This document shows positions 1 to 7,546 of a stretch of DNA of 14,168 bases, piece after piece. The stretch covers positions 1 to 14,168 of the forward strand of contig JABGQJ010000133.1 in assembly GCA_018648945.1 (NCBI GenBank). The letters run 5' to 3'. A program made the position numbers and the translations under genes. Within the stretch, counting starts at the first letter, position 1. Every line of letters starts with the position of its first letter. The notes below the pieces were generated by a model. That model saw only the letters and a program-made list of their open reading frames with translations, was not told the DNA's origin and ran no database searches. This stretch comes from Victivallales bacterium (GTDB lineage Bacteria; Verrucomicrobiota; Lentisphaeria; Oligosphaerales; Lenti-02).

Positions 1-69
1 GGTGAACGGGTCTTGGGGCGATGTCGCGCGGTCTGGGGCGTTGTGCCGTTGCCACGTCTAGGGTTCTCT

Positions 70-90
70 GCGCACCGGGGCCCGGCGCGC
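70..90 (-). terminator. possible hairpin downstream of the minus-strand operon
   Basis: GC-rich inverted repeat with 9-nt arms (70-78 and 82-90) and a 3-nt loop, about 20 nt past the stop codon of the GH39-like gene. The only non-Watson-Crick pair becomes a G-U wobble in minus-strand RNA, which fits transcription from that strand. No T-tract follows, so it would not be a standard intrinsic terminator; it could be an mRNA 3'-end stabiliser or chance in GC-rich DNA. The rest of 1-109 shows nothing I can name. Confidence 0.3.
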
Positions 91-109
91 CTACCTGGTT
101 TACCCGGGC

Positions 110-2734
110 TCAGTCTTCCTGGAGCTCGAGGAGGGAGACGGAGAGGTCGCGCAAGGTGACGGAGAGGCGGAGCCGGCCGTCGGGGGCGGTGAGACGGGAG
201 TTCTCCACCGTGTCCACCGTGCCGGTGGTCAGGTTGTAGGCCCCGTCCTGAGTGTCTTTGCCAAGGCGCACGTAGTCGGTGTAGGCGTTGGAGTGCGTGG
301 CGTCGACCAGTTGGCGCTTGAGTCGCCATGAGGAGCCATTGGGGACGAGCAACTCGATGTTGACTTGGCGTTCGACCATGGCGCCGGGAGTGCCCAGGAT
401 ATGGGCATAGTCCGCCCGTTCAGGATCGAAGTGCCAGAGCAGGATGCGGATTGCTTTGCCATCCCGACAGGCGATGGCTCCCACCGTGTTGCTCTCGTGG
501 ATGCCATCGCGTCCAGCCAGCGAGACGGGCAGGCGCTGCCCGCGCAGCTGGTTCATGAGGACATAGGTGAAGTAGGCGGGGGTCAGCACGTTGCCTTTGA
601 TCAACGGCAAGCTCGGGTCCTGCACATGCCAGTCATTGGCGAGGAGGACGTAGCCCGTCTCCGCCTTGCCGATCTGGGCGCAGAAGTCGAAGACGGTTTG
701 GTCTCGGGCGACAAGCTGCGGTGATCCCCAGACGGCATGGTCGGCGCTCACATTGCCGTTGGCACCGCAATCGGTGCGGAACTCGATCTCGACAGTCTTT
801 CCGGCGAAGAGAGAGAGGTCCACCTGGTGTTCCTGCCACTGCGGCTTGCGGGCGTCGGCGCGCAGGACTGGGTGTTCCCGGCCCTCGCTGCGCACGACGA
901 CCTGCATCTGGGTGCCGTCTCCCTTGTCGTGTTCGATGCCCTGGGCGGTTGCCGTGCGCAGGGCGCAGCCGTCGGCAGGAATGGCGACGCGGTAGCGGCC
1001 GAAGACATAGGGCTTGCGCGGCCCTTTTCCTGGGACCGAATGGGTGTAGAGCACTGGGCGCTGCTTGCCGTCCAGATCCAGCTTGGTTGCGTAGAAGCGC
1101 GCCGAGGGAATGGGGAGATCGTCCTTCCTGAAGGGGCCTTGCCGGGTGACGCCACGGTTGGCCATCTCTTCGGCAGAGCGGTGTGAGTTGAAGCTGACAA
1201 TGGAGGACCGGGTGAGGCCTGCGCGCATCTGGTAGTGCACTGCGGCGGCCAGGTAGGCGGCCGCATACTCGTTGTTCTGCCTGGAGTCGTTTACCCAGAG
1301 GTTCCATTCGTCCAGGAAGTACTCGGGATTCAGCCCGGGCCACTCCTCGGCCACGACCCGGCGCACCGCCAGGATCGCGTCCTCGAAGTCGCGGGGTTGC
1401 GGTCGCCTGTAGGCGTGGAAGCAGAGGAAGTCGGGCGGGAGGTTTCGTTTCTTGCAGAAGCGCAGGAAGGTGCGGATGTCCTCTTCCTGGCTGCCGGGCA
1501 ATGGGCCACAGGTGGCGGGGCCACCGACCTTGGCCGTGGGGTCGATGGCTTTCACGATGCGTGTGGTCCGTTCGTAGAGATCCAGGATGGGCGCCCAGGT
1601 GGTCTGGCCGCGGCGGATGGAGATGTCCGCCTCGTTGAGCATGGTGACCCAGTAGCGGATGCCAAGCTGGCGGTCCACGTTGCAGTGGGTGACAATGCGG
1701 CGCATCAGTTCGTCCCACTCGTCCGGGTTGGTTGGGGCGGAGTAGTTGTGCCCTTTGCCGCTGGCCGCGCTGGTCATGACCCTTGGGGTGTGGTAGGCGA
1801 GCCGGATATAGGGTTCGGCGCCGCCCGCGCGGTAGAGGTCCAGCAAGGTGTCGAAGTCACTGAAGTCGAGCTTGATCTTGCCGTCTTCGCCCCGGGTTAC
1901 GCGGGTGCCCCAGAGCCAGGTTTCGGAGAAGGCAACCAGCCGGACCAGATCGAAGCCGGCTTCCTGGAAGCGTCGGAAGTAGGGGTGCTTCTGGTCGAAG
2001 GGAATGGGGTTGGTCGAGGAGTTCCAGGGCGTGACGAAGCTGAAGGTCCGTGGCATGGGCTTGCCCTCGCCCCGGGTGTCGATTTTCGCCTCGATCCGGC
2101 GGGCAACTGGCTCCTTCGGGAAGGGGAGGGTGAAGGTGGGGCTCAGCACGACGTTGTCGAGTACAGCATCGGCCGGCTCGGCTTGGCCACGGCTGCCGAC
2201 CAGAGTCCACTCTGGTACCTTGGGCAGGGGGCGGGCATGGGACGCGAAGGCCCTCCTCCCGTCCACTGACAAGTACAGCACCAGCCCATTGTGTGCTGTC
2301 GTGTGCCAAGAGGCGACCACCCGATGCCATGTGTCCTTCGCCCAGGGACCGGTGCGGACGCTTGCCGAACGCCAGGCAGCCGGGTCCCCTTTGTAGACGA
2401 ACCGCACATGGGTGCCACTATGGCGGAACACCGTGATATGGGCATTGCCGTCACCGAGGTGGACGAAGGAGTGGCGGCCGGTGTCCCCCGCAGGCCAGGA
2501 AGGCTGTACCATGAACTCGATGGTTCCCTCGTTGGCCTTGAGCCAAGAAGTGGTGGGCACCCGGATATGGGCCAATTTCTCGAAGAGCACTCCCGCGCCT
2601 TCGTGCCCCTTGCGAGCCACCAGCGCTCCGCCTGCCTGACAACCAGCGGGGAGGGCGTCCGGTCGTTCGCAGTCCAGGGTGATCTGTGCCGTGGCCAGGG
2701 CGCTTGCCAGGATCAACAGGGGAAGTGGGCGCAT
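110..2734 (-). CDS. exported LamG-domain GH39-like glycoside hydrolase
   Basis: Predicted secreted glycosidase of 874 aa. Residues 1-17 form a signal peptide ending ATA|Q. Residues ~20-205 look like a LamG/ConA-like module (for example TIEFMVQPSW at 71-80, WHRVVASWH at 136-144). A TIM-barrel follows from ~228 with GH39/GH51-type landmarks: NE at 367-368 in TMLNEAD (likely acid/base E368) and DEW at 475-477 in FLDEWNLW (likely nucleophile E476). Between the nucleophile and the last barrel segment (~712-735) lies an extra beta-rich stretch at ~575-678 resembling a carbohydrate-binding module, ending DHAVWGSPQLV. A C-terminal beta domain follows. Characterised GH39 members cleave beta-xylosides or alpha-L-iduronides; the substrate here is unknown. 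The start is supported by GGAGGA at 2739-2744, 4 nt upstream. It is the second gene of an operon, 14 nt after the upstream stop. A related clan GH-A family such as GH51 or an unclassified one is possible. Confidence 0.8.
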   Translation of the reverse strand: MRPLPLLILASALATAQITLDCERPDALPAGCQAGGALVARKGHEGAGVLFEKLAHIRVPTTSWLKANEGTIEFMVQPSWPAGDTGRHSFVHLGDGNAHITVFRHSGTHVRFVYKGDPAAWRSASVRTGPWAKDTWHRVVASWHTTAHNGLVLYLSVDGRRAFASHARPLPKVPEWTLVGSRGQAEPADAVLDNVVLSPTFTLPFPKEPVARRIEAKIDTRGEGKPMPRTFSFVTPWNSSTNPIPFDQKHPYFRRFQEAGFDLVRLVAFSETWLWGTRVTRGEDGKIKLDFSDFDTLLDLYRAGGAEPYIRLAYHTPRVMTSAASGKGHNYSAPTNPDEWDELMRRIVTHCNVDRQLGIRYWVTMLNEADISIRRGQTTWAPILDLYERTTRIVKAIDPTAKVGGPATCGPLPGSQEEDIRTFLRFCKKRNLPPDFLCFHAYRRPQPRDFEDAILAVRRVVAEEWPGLNPEYFLDEWNLWVNDSRQNNEYAAAYLAAAVHYQMRAGLTRSSIVSFNSHRSAEEMANRGVTRQGPFRKDDLPIPSARFYATKLDLDGKQRPVLYTHSVPGKGPRKPYVFGRYRVAIPADGCALRTATAQGIEHDKGDGTQMQVVVRSEGREHPVLRADARKPQWQEHQVDLSLFAGKTVEIEFRTDCGANGNVSADHAVWGSPQLVARDQTVFDFCAQIGKAETGYVLLANDWHVQDPSLPLIKGNVLTPAYFTYVLMNQLRGQRLPVSLAGRDGIHESNTVGAIACRDGKAIRILLWHFDPERADYAHILGTPGAMVERQVNIELLVPNGSSWRLKRQLVDATHSNAYTDYVRLGKDTQDGAYNLTTGTVDTVENSRLTAPDGRLRLSVTLRDLSVSLLELQED

Positions 2735-2738
2735 GGGA

Positions 2739-2744
2739 TCCTCC
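2739..2744 (-). promoter_or_regulatory. Shine-Dalgarno of the GH39-like gene
   Basis: GGAGGA on the minus strand, 4 nt before the ATG at 2734 and just past the stop codon of the upstream gene (2749-2751). It fixes the start and shows the gene can be translated from the shared operon message. Confidence 0.75.
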
Positions 2745-2748
2745 GTGG

Positions 2749-5700
2749 CTACTTGGCCTTTGGCACGGGGCCGAGGGACACATCGTCCAGATGGAAGGTG
2801 ACATCCGCCGTGCCATTGGCGATGAAGCCGAGCCAGCCGAGGCGGTCAAATTTGGCCGAGAGCGCGAGCTTGTCGAAGCGCTCGACGGTGTTGTCGGGCA
2901 GCATCACTTTCAGCGACCAGGTGCGATCGGGGCCGGGCATGAGATCGCATTCGACTTGGAAGCGGACCCAAGCGTCGCGAGGGATGTGCAGGGGGTCGTG
3001 GCCCGGCAGCGCCAGCGTCCCGTCCCCCTTGATGGTAAAGGTCGGTCCACTGGCTACGAAGGGGGGCATGGAGGTGCGCCATTCATGGGTGAGCGCGGCG
3101 TTTGGCTGGAGCCGCAGGGCAAACTCGCAGCGCAGCGTTCCCTGGCGCCAGTTGGTGGTGTAGACCAAGTGCGGGTTCCAGCTGCTGGGGGTCGGCCCGT
3201 CCACGAACTCCAGGCAGTTCTGCCCGGCGGCGGCCAGCTTGTCGGTGATGCGGATGGCATGGGTCTCGTCATCCTGGTAGCAATCGGGCAGCAGGGGTTG
3301 GCTCCCGTTGGGCAGGCCTTCGAATGAGGCCCGGAACGGACGTGGCTGGGGATCGGACTTCCCTTGTGGCCACGCGGGTCCCGGCCATGTGTCGCGGGCC
3401 GGTTCCGGTTTGGTCCGGCGACCAGCAAGAGCGGGATTCGGTGGCCGGAAGCCCAAGGCAAAAGCCGGAGAATCGGGACCGAGCTGGAAGTCGGTGGTAT
3501 CGGGGTCGGCGAACTTGGGGTCGGCCACGACAGAATCCACATCCTGCCCGGTTGCTTTGCGCCAGTCGGCAAGCGCCATTCCCTGGAACTCCGGTGGCTG
3601 GCTGGCGCAGTGGTACAGGTTCCGGTTGCTGCGGAAATTATCGTCCTTCCATGTGCCGGAGATCAGTTTCCCGGACTGCCAGACGATGAGATTGCGTTCC
3701 AGGGCTGCGGCGGCGGTTTCGTCCTTGTTGTAGAGGTACAGCTGGGCTTCCTCGCCATTGGCGAAGACGTTGTTGATCTGGTGGTTGTCTCTCCCGCGCC
3801 CTTGCATGAACGAGCCGTCGCGCGTGTCATGGATCACGTTGTCGCGGGAGAGGATGTGGGATGAGCCGGAGTCGTGGTAGATCCCCCAGCCGCCGTATTT
3901 GAGGCGGGTGATGTCATGGATGTGATTGCCGATCAGGGCGGTGCCGGGCGAAACACCGAGGGTGTAGATGCCACCCAGGTCGCTGAGCAGGCCCCGCCCA
4001 ATGTCGTGGATATGGTTGTAGGAGATGATGTTGTGGTGTGAGTCGCTGGGGGAGAATCCCCAGTTCCAGCCGGCCGTGATGCCGGTGTAGGTGAAGTCGA
4101 ACACGTCGTTGTGATCGATCAGGCAGTAGTTGGCATGGGTGATGCCGACGCCGACTGCGGCCATGTGCAACCGCCCACCATGGGCGATCCGGCAATCGCG
4201 CACGGTGATGCCGGAAACCACCCATTCCTTGCCCTCGCGGTTGGCTGGCGGGCTCGGAAGATGGCCGCCGGTCTTGCTGCCGATGAGCACGCCACCCGCG
4301 CCGAGATCGGTCATCTCGCAGTTCTCGACCCGGTTGTTCCGGCAGCCAAAGCCCCAGTCAATCGCGTACTCGCCGGTGTGGGCAAAGCGAGAGTCGAGGA
4401 AGGCGCAATCCTGCGCACCCTCTGCCGTGATCGCCCCGCCGAGTTTCACTTCGGCTTGGGGGAAGCTGTAGCCGGCAGCGGGCAGGTTCCAGTTCGTGTG
4501 GGCGAAGGAGAGGTTCTCGAACCGCACATACCGGACGCCGGAGTCCAGCGTATCTCCGCAAACAAAGCGGACCAGTCGGGCCAGCCGGGGGGCGATGGCG
4601 ACGGTATTGGCGGGCGTCTCTCCCGGCAAGGGGATGTAGGTGAGCCAGCCCTGTTGCCGGTCCAGTTGCCATTCGCCGGGGTCACTAAGGGAGCCGGGGG
4701 CGTTGACGACCAGGTAGCGGTCGTTGCGCTCAGGTCGCGTCCAGGTGTAGCTCTTGCCTCCCCAGACCGCGCCGGTCAGGGTTGCCTCGTGCAAGACGGG
4801 ATCGACGGAGTCGAGGCCAAATCGGCTCATCCACCAGCGGCGCGGGAGGAGAATCTCGGCGTCGCTGCCCACCCATTCGGGCTTGATCTCGTCATTGTGG
4901 AAACGGAAGCGGTTGAAGCGACCCTCCGGTGCCTCTGGGGAGGAGGGGGCCTTGGAGGCGATCCGGGCATAGGATTGCTTGGGCAGGCGAGGGCGGTAGC
5001 GGCGTTGCCCATTGATCCACAGCTGGGAGAAGCGCCAGTCGCCCTTCGCGGTCTCGGGCAGCGCGGCCCGCCAGGCCCCGCTGGGCAACACCTGCCAACC
5101 GTTGATCGGGCGCCCGCCGCTGAGCAGCGCCTGCTGCCCCGCTGCACCACGGTAGATGGTTGGGCTGCTGGCGCTGCCTGAATCTGCCTTGGTCAGTTCC
5201 AGGGTCTCGGCGAGCCAGTGGTTGCCGCCGCGGATCTCGATGACTACGGGGCGGCCCAAGTCTGGTTGGTTGCGGTGCCGGGCGCGGACCGCATCACGAG
5301 CGCGCGCAACCGTGCGGAAGGGGGCATCTGGCGCGCCAGTTGCTGTGTCGTCGCCATCGACTGCCACGGTGAAGTCGGGCTGGGATGGGGCCTTGGGGAG
5401 CTTCGCCCGCCCTCGCAGGCGCGAGGCGTGCTCTCGTTGGAAGAGCACCTTGCCGTCCCGTCCCTTCAGCGCGGCCATGGCCGGGGCGTTCTGTCGGAAG
5501 GTAAGCAGCAGGTAGCTGTCCTTCCCGGCAATGAACTTCGCCTTCGGGTCCTTGTATTGCGCGCCGCCGCCATTGATCGCGGTGTTGTAGTAGGACGTGT
5601 TCCCCGTCTCGGCGTACTCCGCGTAGTAACCGAAACCGGTCACCACCAGATCACAGCGGTCGAACAGTGGTTTCCACGCACCACCAGCGCGCCCGCGCAT

Positions 5701-6546
5701 GGCCACGTTCTGCTCGTTCTGCACGGCAATGACAAAGGGCTCCTCGGCCATTCGCGTCAAGCGCTCGAACCAATTGAACTGCACAGATCCTGCCGTGAAG
5801 TCATGACAGGTCTGCCAGGTGGTCCCGAAGTCGCTGGTGTGGTTGAGATCCAGCGCGGCAAAACGGACCCCGAAACGGGGGATGGCGACCTGCCACTTCC
5901 ACTCGTCTTCCGGCAACTCGAAGAACTCCCGGAAGGCGGTGGCCTCCACGTCGTAGGTGGCCTTGTCCGGGTAGCGCTTGGGGCCACGCGGGAAGATCTC
6001 GCGGTCGTGATTGCCGAGGACCGGGAGGAAGACCACGCGGCTGAACAGCTCGGGGTAGGCGTCGATCAGCTTCCGGTAAGGGGCGAGATTGCGTCGGTTG
6101 CCCTTCTGTTTGCCGTCCCAGAGCCGACCCACATTGTCGCCGGCGGTCAAGACCATTTGCGGTCGGTCTGCAAACAGGCCGGGAAGCGGGCGAATGCCCG
6201 ACCAGTCGCCGACTACGGCGATGCGTAGTTCGTCGCCATCGAAGCGCGGACCCAGAACTGGCTCGGAACGATGGGGGCCCGTCCGCACCCGGTAGAAGAG
6301 CGGTCCTTTGGCGGGCAACGGGATGTCCACATGGTGGCGCCGACTGCCAGTCCGACCAATGAGCCGCTGGGCACAGGCCTTGGTCGGCCCGAATTCCACC
6401 ACCGATTCTCCGGGCGCCGCCGTTTCCCAGTTCACGGTCAGGGATGCCAATGTGGTACTGCGGGTGCTGAGCCACACGCGCTGGATCTGGGCCGGCGCTA
6501 GGGTGCACGCGAGAAGGGCAGTCAGGACAGCATGGCGGAGCGACAT
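2749..6546 (-). CDS. exported fusion: degenerate metallophosphatase, beta-helix and ConA-like domains
   Basis: A 1265-aa exported protein. The N-terminus is either a lipoprotein signal (LLAC, Cys14) or a type I signal cleaved near APA|Q (19). Residues ~21-100 are FN3-like, as at the start of purple acid phosphatases. Residues ~107-350 are metallophosphatase-like: GD at 113-114, GDN at 136-138 and GNHD at 178-181 are kept, but the two His motifs read VQNEQN (275-280) and GFGYY (304-308), so the usual metal-ligand histidines are absent. From ~391 a DUF1565-type start (DFTVAVDGDD) leads into a right-handed beta-helix related to GH141-type proteins, with PGEWQLDR at 623-630, SDLGGIYTLG at 855-864 and NHIHDI at 874-879. 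Residues ~1069-1265 form a ConA-like sandwich ending in LDDVSLG. A catalytic role, if any, more likely lies in the beta-helix. The start has AAGGAAG 7 nt upstream. First gene of the minus operon. Confidence 0.8.
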   Translation of the reverse strand: MSLRHAVLTALLACTLAPAQIQRVWLSTRSTTLASLTVNWETAAPGESVVEFGPTKACAQRLIGRTGSRRHHVDIPLPAKGPLFYRVRTGPHRSEPVLGPRFDGDELRIAVVGDWSGIRPLPGLFADRPQMVLTAGDNVGRLWDGKQKGNRRNLAPYRKLIDAYPELFSRVVFLPVLGNHDREIFPRGPKRYPDKATYDVEATAFREFFELPEDEWKWQVAIPRFGVRFAALDLNHTSDFGTTWQTCHDFTAGSVQFNWFERLTRMAEEPFVIAVQNEQNVAMRGRAGGAWKPLFDRCDLVVTGFGYYAEYAETGNTSYYNTAINGGGAQYKDPKAKFIAGKDSYLLLTFRQNAPAMAALKGRDGKVLFQREHASRLRGRAKLPKAPSQPDFTVAVDGDDTATGAPDAPFRTVARARDAVRARHRNQPDLGRPVVIEIRGGNHWLAETLELTKADSGSASSPTIYRGAAGQQALLSGGRPINGWQVLPSGAWRAALPETAKGDWRFSQLWINGQRRYRPRLPKQSYARIASKAPSSPEAPEGRFNRFRFHNDEIKPEWVGSDAEILLPRRWWMSRFGLDSVDPVLHEATLTGAVWGGKSYTWTRPERNDRYLVVNAPGSLSDPGEWQLDRQQGWLTYIPLPGETPANTVAIAPRLARLVRFVCGDTLDSGVRYVRFENLSFAHTNWNLPAAGYSFPQAEVKLGGAITAEGAQDCAFLDSRFAHTGEYAIDWGFGCRNNRVENCEMTDLGAGGVLIGSKTGGHLPSPPANREGKEWVVSGITVRDCRIAHGGRLHMAAVGVGITHANYCLIDHNDVFDFTYTGITAGWNWGFSPSDSHHNIISYNHIHDIGRGLLSDLGGIYTLGVSPGTALIGNHIHDITRLKYGGWGIYHDSGSSHILSRDNVIHDTRDGSFMQGRGRDNHQINNVFANGEEAQLYLYNKDETAAAALERNLIVWQSGKLISGTWKDDNFRSNRNLYHCASQPPEFQGMALADWRKATGQDVDSVVADPKFADPDTTDFQLGPDSPAFALGFRPPNPALAGRRTKPEPARDTWPGPAWPQGKSDPQPRPFRASFEGLPNGSQPLLPDCYQDDETHAIRITDKLAAAGQNCLEFVDGPTPSSWNPHLVYTTNWRQGTLRCEFALRLQPNAALTHEWRTSMPPFVASGPTFTIKGDGTLALPGHDPLHIPRDAWVRFQVECDLMPGPDRTWSLKVMLPDNTVERFDKLALSAKFDRLGWLGFIANGTADVTFHLDDVSLGPVPKAK

Positions 6547-6553
6547 GTTGGTT

Positions 6554-6560
6554 CTTCCTT
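6554..6560 (-). promoter_or_regulatory. Shine-Dalgarno of the phosphatase/beta-helix gene
   Basis: AAGGAAG on the minus strand, 7 nt upstream of the ATG at 6546. It supports this start, which also gives a good signal peptide. Confidence 0.6.
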
Positions 6561-6590
6561 CCGGGTATTCGGGGAGGGGAATGACACAGG

Positions 6591-6619
6591 ATTGTACCGT
6601 AGGGCTCCCAGACCTGCAA
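6591..6619 (-). promoter_or_regulatory. candidate sigma70-type promoter for the minus operon
   Basis: On the minus strand TTGCAG (6619-6614) is followed by a 17-nt spacer and TACAAT (6596-6591), a near-consensus -10. The -10 lies about 45 nt upstream of the start codon. The -35 is weak (first three bases only). It lies in the 254-nt divergent intergenic region. Assignment is by motif only. Confidence 0.45.
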
Positions 6620-6698
6620 GAGCGTGCCCAGGTTTCTATACGCGGACAGCTGGGAACCGCCGCCGGCAGATCAGCACAAGGGCAGGGAACCGACCGGG

Positions 6699-6726
6699 TT
6701 GCATCGGGTCAAGAAAAGAGTATTTT
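6699..6726 (+). promoter_or_regulatory. candidate promoter for the Cys-rich repeat protein
   Basis: TTGCAT (6699-6704), a 16-nt spacer and TATTTT (6721-6726) lie within an A/T-rich island that stands out from the GC-rich surroundings, about 75 nt upstream of the ATG at 6801. Both boxes are imperfect, so this is a tentative call. Confidence 0.35.
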
Positions 6727-6788
6727 TCACAAAAGAATCGCAGCTGGCCTTGGCGAGTGCCGGGTCGGCGGCGAGACAAAAAGCCCAC

Positions 6789-6793
6789 AGGAG
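6789..6793 (+). promoter_or_regulatory. Shine-Dalgarno that decides the start at 6801
   Basis: AGGAG, 7 nt upstream of the ATG at 6801. The reading frame stays open upstream to 6624, but the upstream part codes for no signal peptide and has no ribosome site of this quality. The 6801 start gives an immediate export signal. Confidence 0.7.
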
Positions 6794-6800
6794 TAATCGG

Positions 6801-7277
6801 ATGATCAAGCAAATCGTGATGGCTGCGGCAGTTGTGATCGGGATGGTGGCGGTGACGGCTTCGGCGCAGTGCTCCAAGTCGCGTGGTTGCGGGATGGCTG
6901 CTCCCAAGGCAGCAGCTCCCAAGGTCCAGGTCATCAAGATCGTGAAGGCTGAGAAGGTGGCCGTGGCGTCGTGTTCGGCCGCCGTTTGCGCCAAGGCCGG
7001 CAAGGTCTGCGACAAGACCTGTGCTGCGAAGACCACGTGCGCCAAGGCCTGTACCCCCGAAGCCTGTGCCAAGGCTGGCAAGGTCTGCGACAAGACTTGT
7101 GCCAAGAAGGCTGGGTGCCCCAAGGCTGGCACAGCCTGCGCCATGAAGGCTGCATGCCCGAAGACCGCAACTGCCGCCAAAGCCTGCGCCATGAAGGCTG
7201 TATGCCCGAAGGCCGCAGCCGCCGCCAAGGCCGCCAAGGGCTGCTGCAAGACCGCGGCTCCCAAGGCTGCTAAGTAG
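6801..7277 (+). CDS. small exported Cys/Ala/Lys-rich repeat protein
   Basis: I do not recognise a named family. The product is 158 aa. Residues 1-22 are a clear signal peptide (hydrophobic VVIGMVAVTASA, likely cut before Gln23). The mature part holds 18 Cys; the whole protein has 49 Ala and 28 Lys, and contains no Leu, Phe, Tyr, Trp, His or Asn. Cysteines are spaced mostly 3-10 residues apart (58, 63, 70, 74, 80, 84, 89, 96, 100, 106, 113, 119, 129, 135, 148, 149). Two repeat types are visible: CAKAGKVCDKTCA at 63-75 and 89-101, and CAMKA(A/V)CPK at 113-121 and 129-137. It is strongly basic. Inference: either a disulfide-linked envelope or matrix protein or an extracytoplasmic metal-thiolate binder. 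Histone H1-like composition is likely convergent given the signal peptide. It appears monocistronic, with its own promoter region and terminator. Confidence 0.8.
   Translation: MIKQIVMAAAVVIGMVAVTASAQCSKSRGCGMAAPKAAAPKVQVIKIVKAEKVAVASCSAAVCAKAGKVCDKTCAAKTTCAKACTPEACAKAGKVCDKTCAKKAGCPKAGTACAMKAACPKTATAAKACAMKAVCPKAAAAAKAAKGCCKTAAPKAAK
6987..7103 (+). repeat. intragenic direct repeat pair, 39-nt units
   Basis: Units at 6987-7025 and 7065-7103 are 78 nt apart and encode the same 13 residues (CAKAGKVCDKTCA). They differ at only four bases by my comparison, all silent, so the repeat grew by duplication and is under protein-level constraint. Confidence 0.8.
7137..7211 (+). repeat. second intragenic direct repeat pair, 27-nt units
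   Basis: Units at 7137-7163 and 7185-7211, 48 nt apart, encode CAMKA(A/V)CPK. They lie in the C-terminal half of the Cys-rich protein, distinct from the first repeat type. Confidence 0.7.
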
Positions 7278-7298
7278 CCTCGAATCGTCTGCAAGACC

Positions 7299-7340
7299 GT
7301 AGGGCCGGAATGGCGTTCGCCACTCCGGCCCTACTTTTTT
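7299..7340 (+). terminator. strong intrinsic terminator after the Cys-rich gene
   Basis: Two 17-nt arms (7299-7315 and 7318-7334) are complementary except for one A/C mismatch, closing a TT loop, and are followed directly by six T (7335-7340). It starts about 20 nt after the stop codon. It should separate the Cys-rich gene from the GH16 gene. The reverse strand lacks a comparable T-tract. Confidence 0.9.
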
Positions 7341-7546
7341 CCCAGAGGGTATCCCGGCCATTGCGGTCTGATCAGGGGAAGACCAGAGACGAGCTGTCGA
7401 TGTGAGACAGCATGGGTTTCGGTGCGCTTGTCGCCTCGGGGCAGTGGGGATAGGTTGAAGCCTTGGCCTTGCGGTCGGCAGTCCCGGAAGCACGGCAAGG
7501 CAACCACAGCATCGCCCGTTGGCGGCGGCAGCAGATAGGAACAGGA
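7341..7546 (+). other. intergenic leader region upstream of the GH16 gene
   Basis: A 206-nt gene-free stretch between the terminator and the GH16 start; it must hold the GH16 promoter if the terminator works. The only structure I see is a 6-bp inverted repeat, GCTGTC (7393-7398) and GACAGC (7406-7411), with a 7-nt spacer, which could be an operator or RNA hairpin. No convincing -35/-10 pair or known riboswitch was recognised. Confidence 0.35.

Noticed and set aside
1235..2269. 344-aa plus-strand open frame, and similar ones at 4111-5181 and 5218-6228
   Set aside because: They lie opposite the two well-supported minus-strand genes and show no family features; shadows of GC-rich third positions.
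6624..6800. Upstream extension of the Cys-rich protein to 6624
   Set aside because: It would cross the candidate promoter region and bury the signal peptide; AGGAG at 6789 marks the 6801 start.
6801..7277. Metallothionein or histone H1-like protein
   Set aside because: Composition is suggestive, but the clear signal peptide argues against a DNA-binding histone-like role, and the protein is larger and far richer in Ala and Lys than classic metallothioneins. Left as unassigned.
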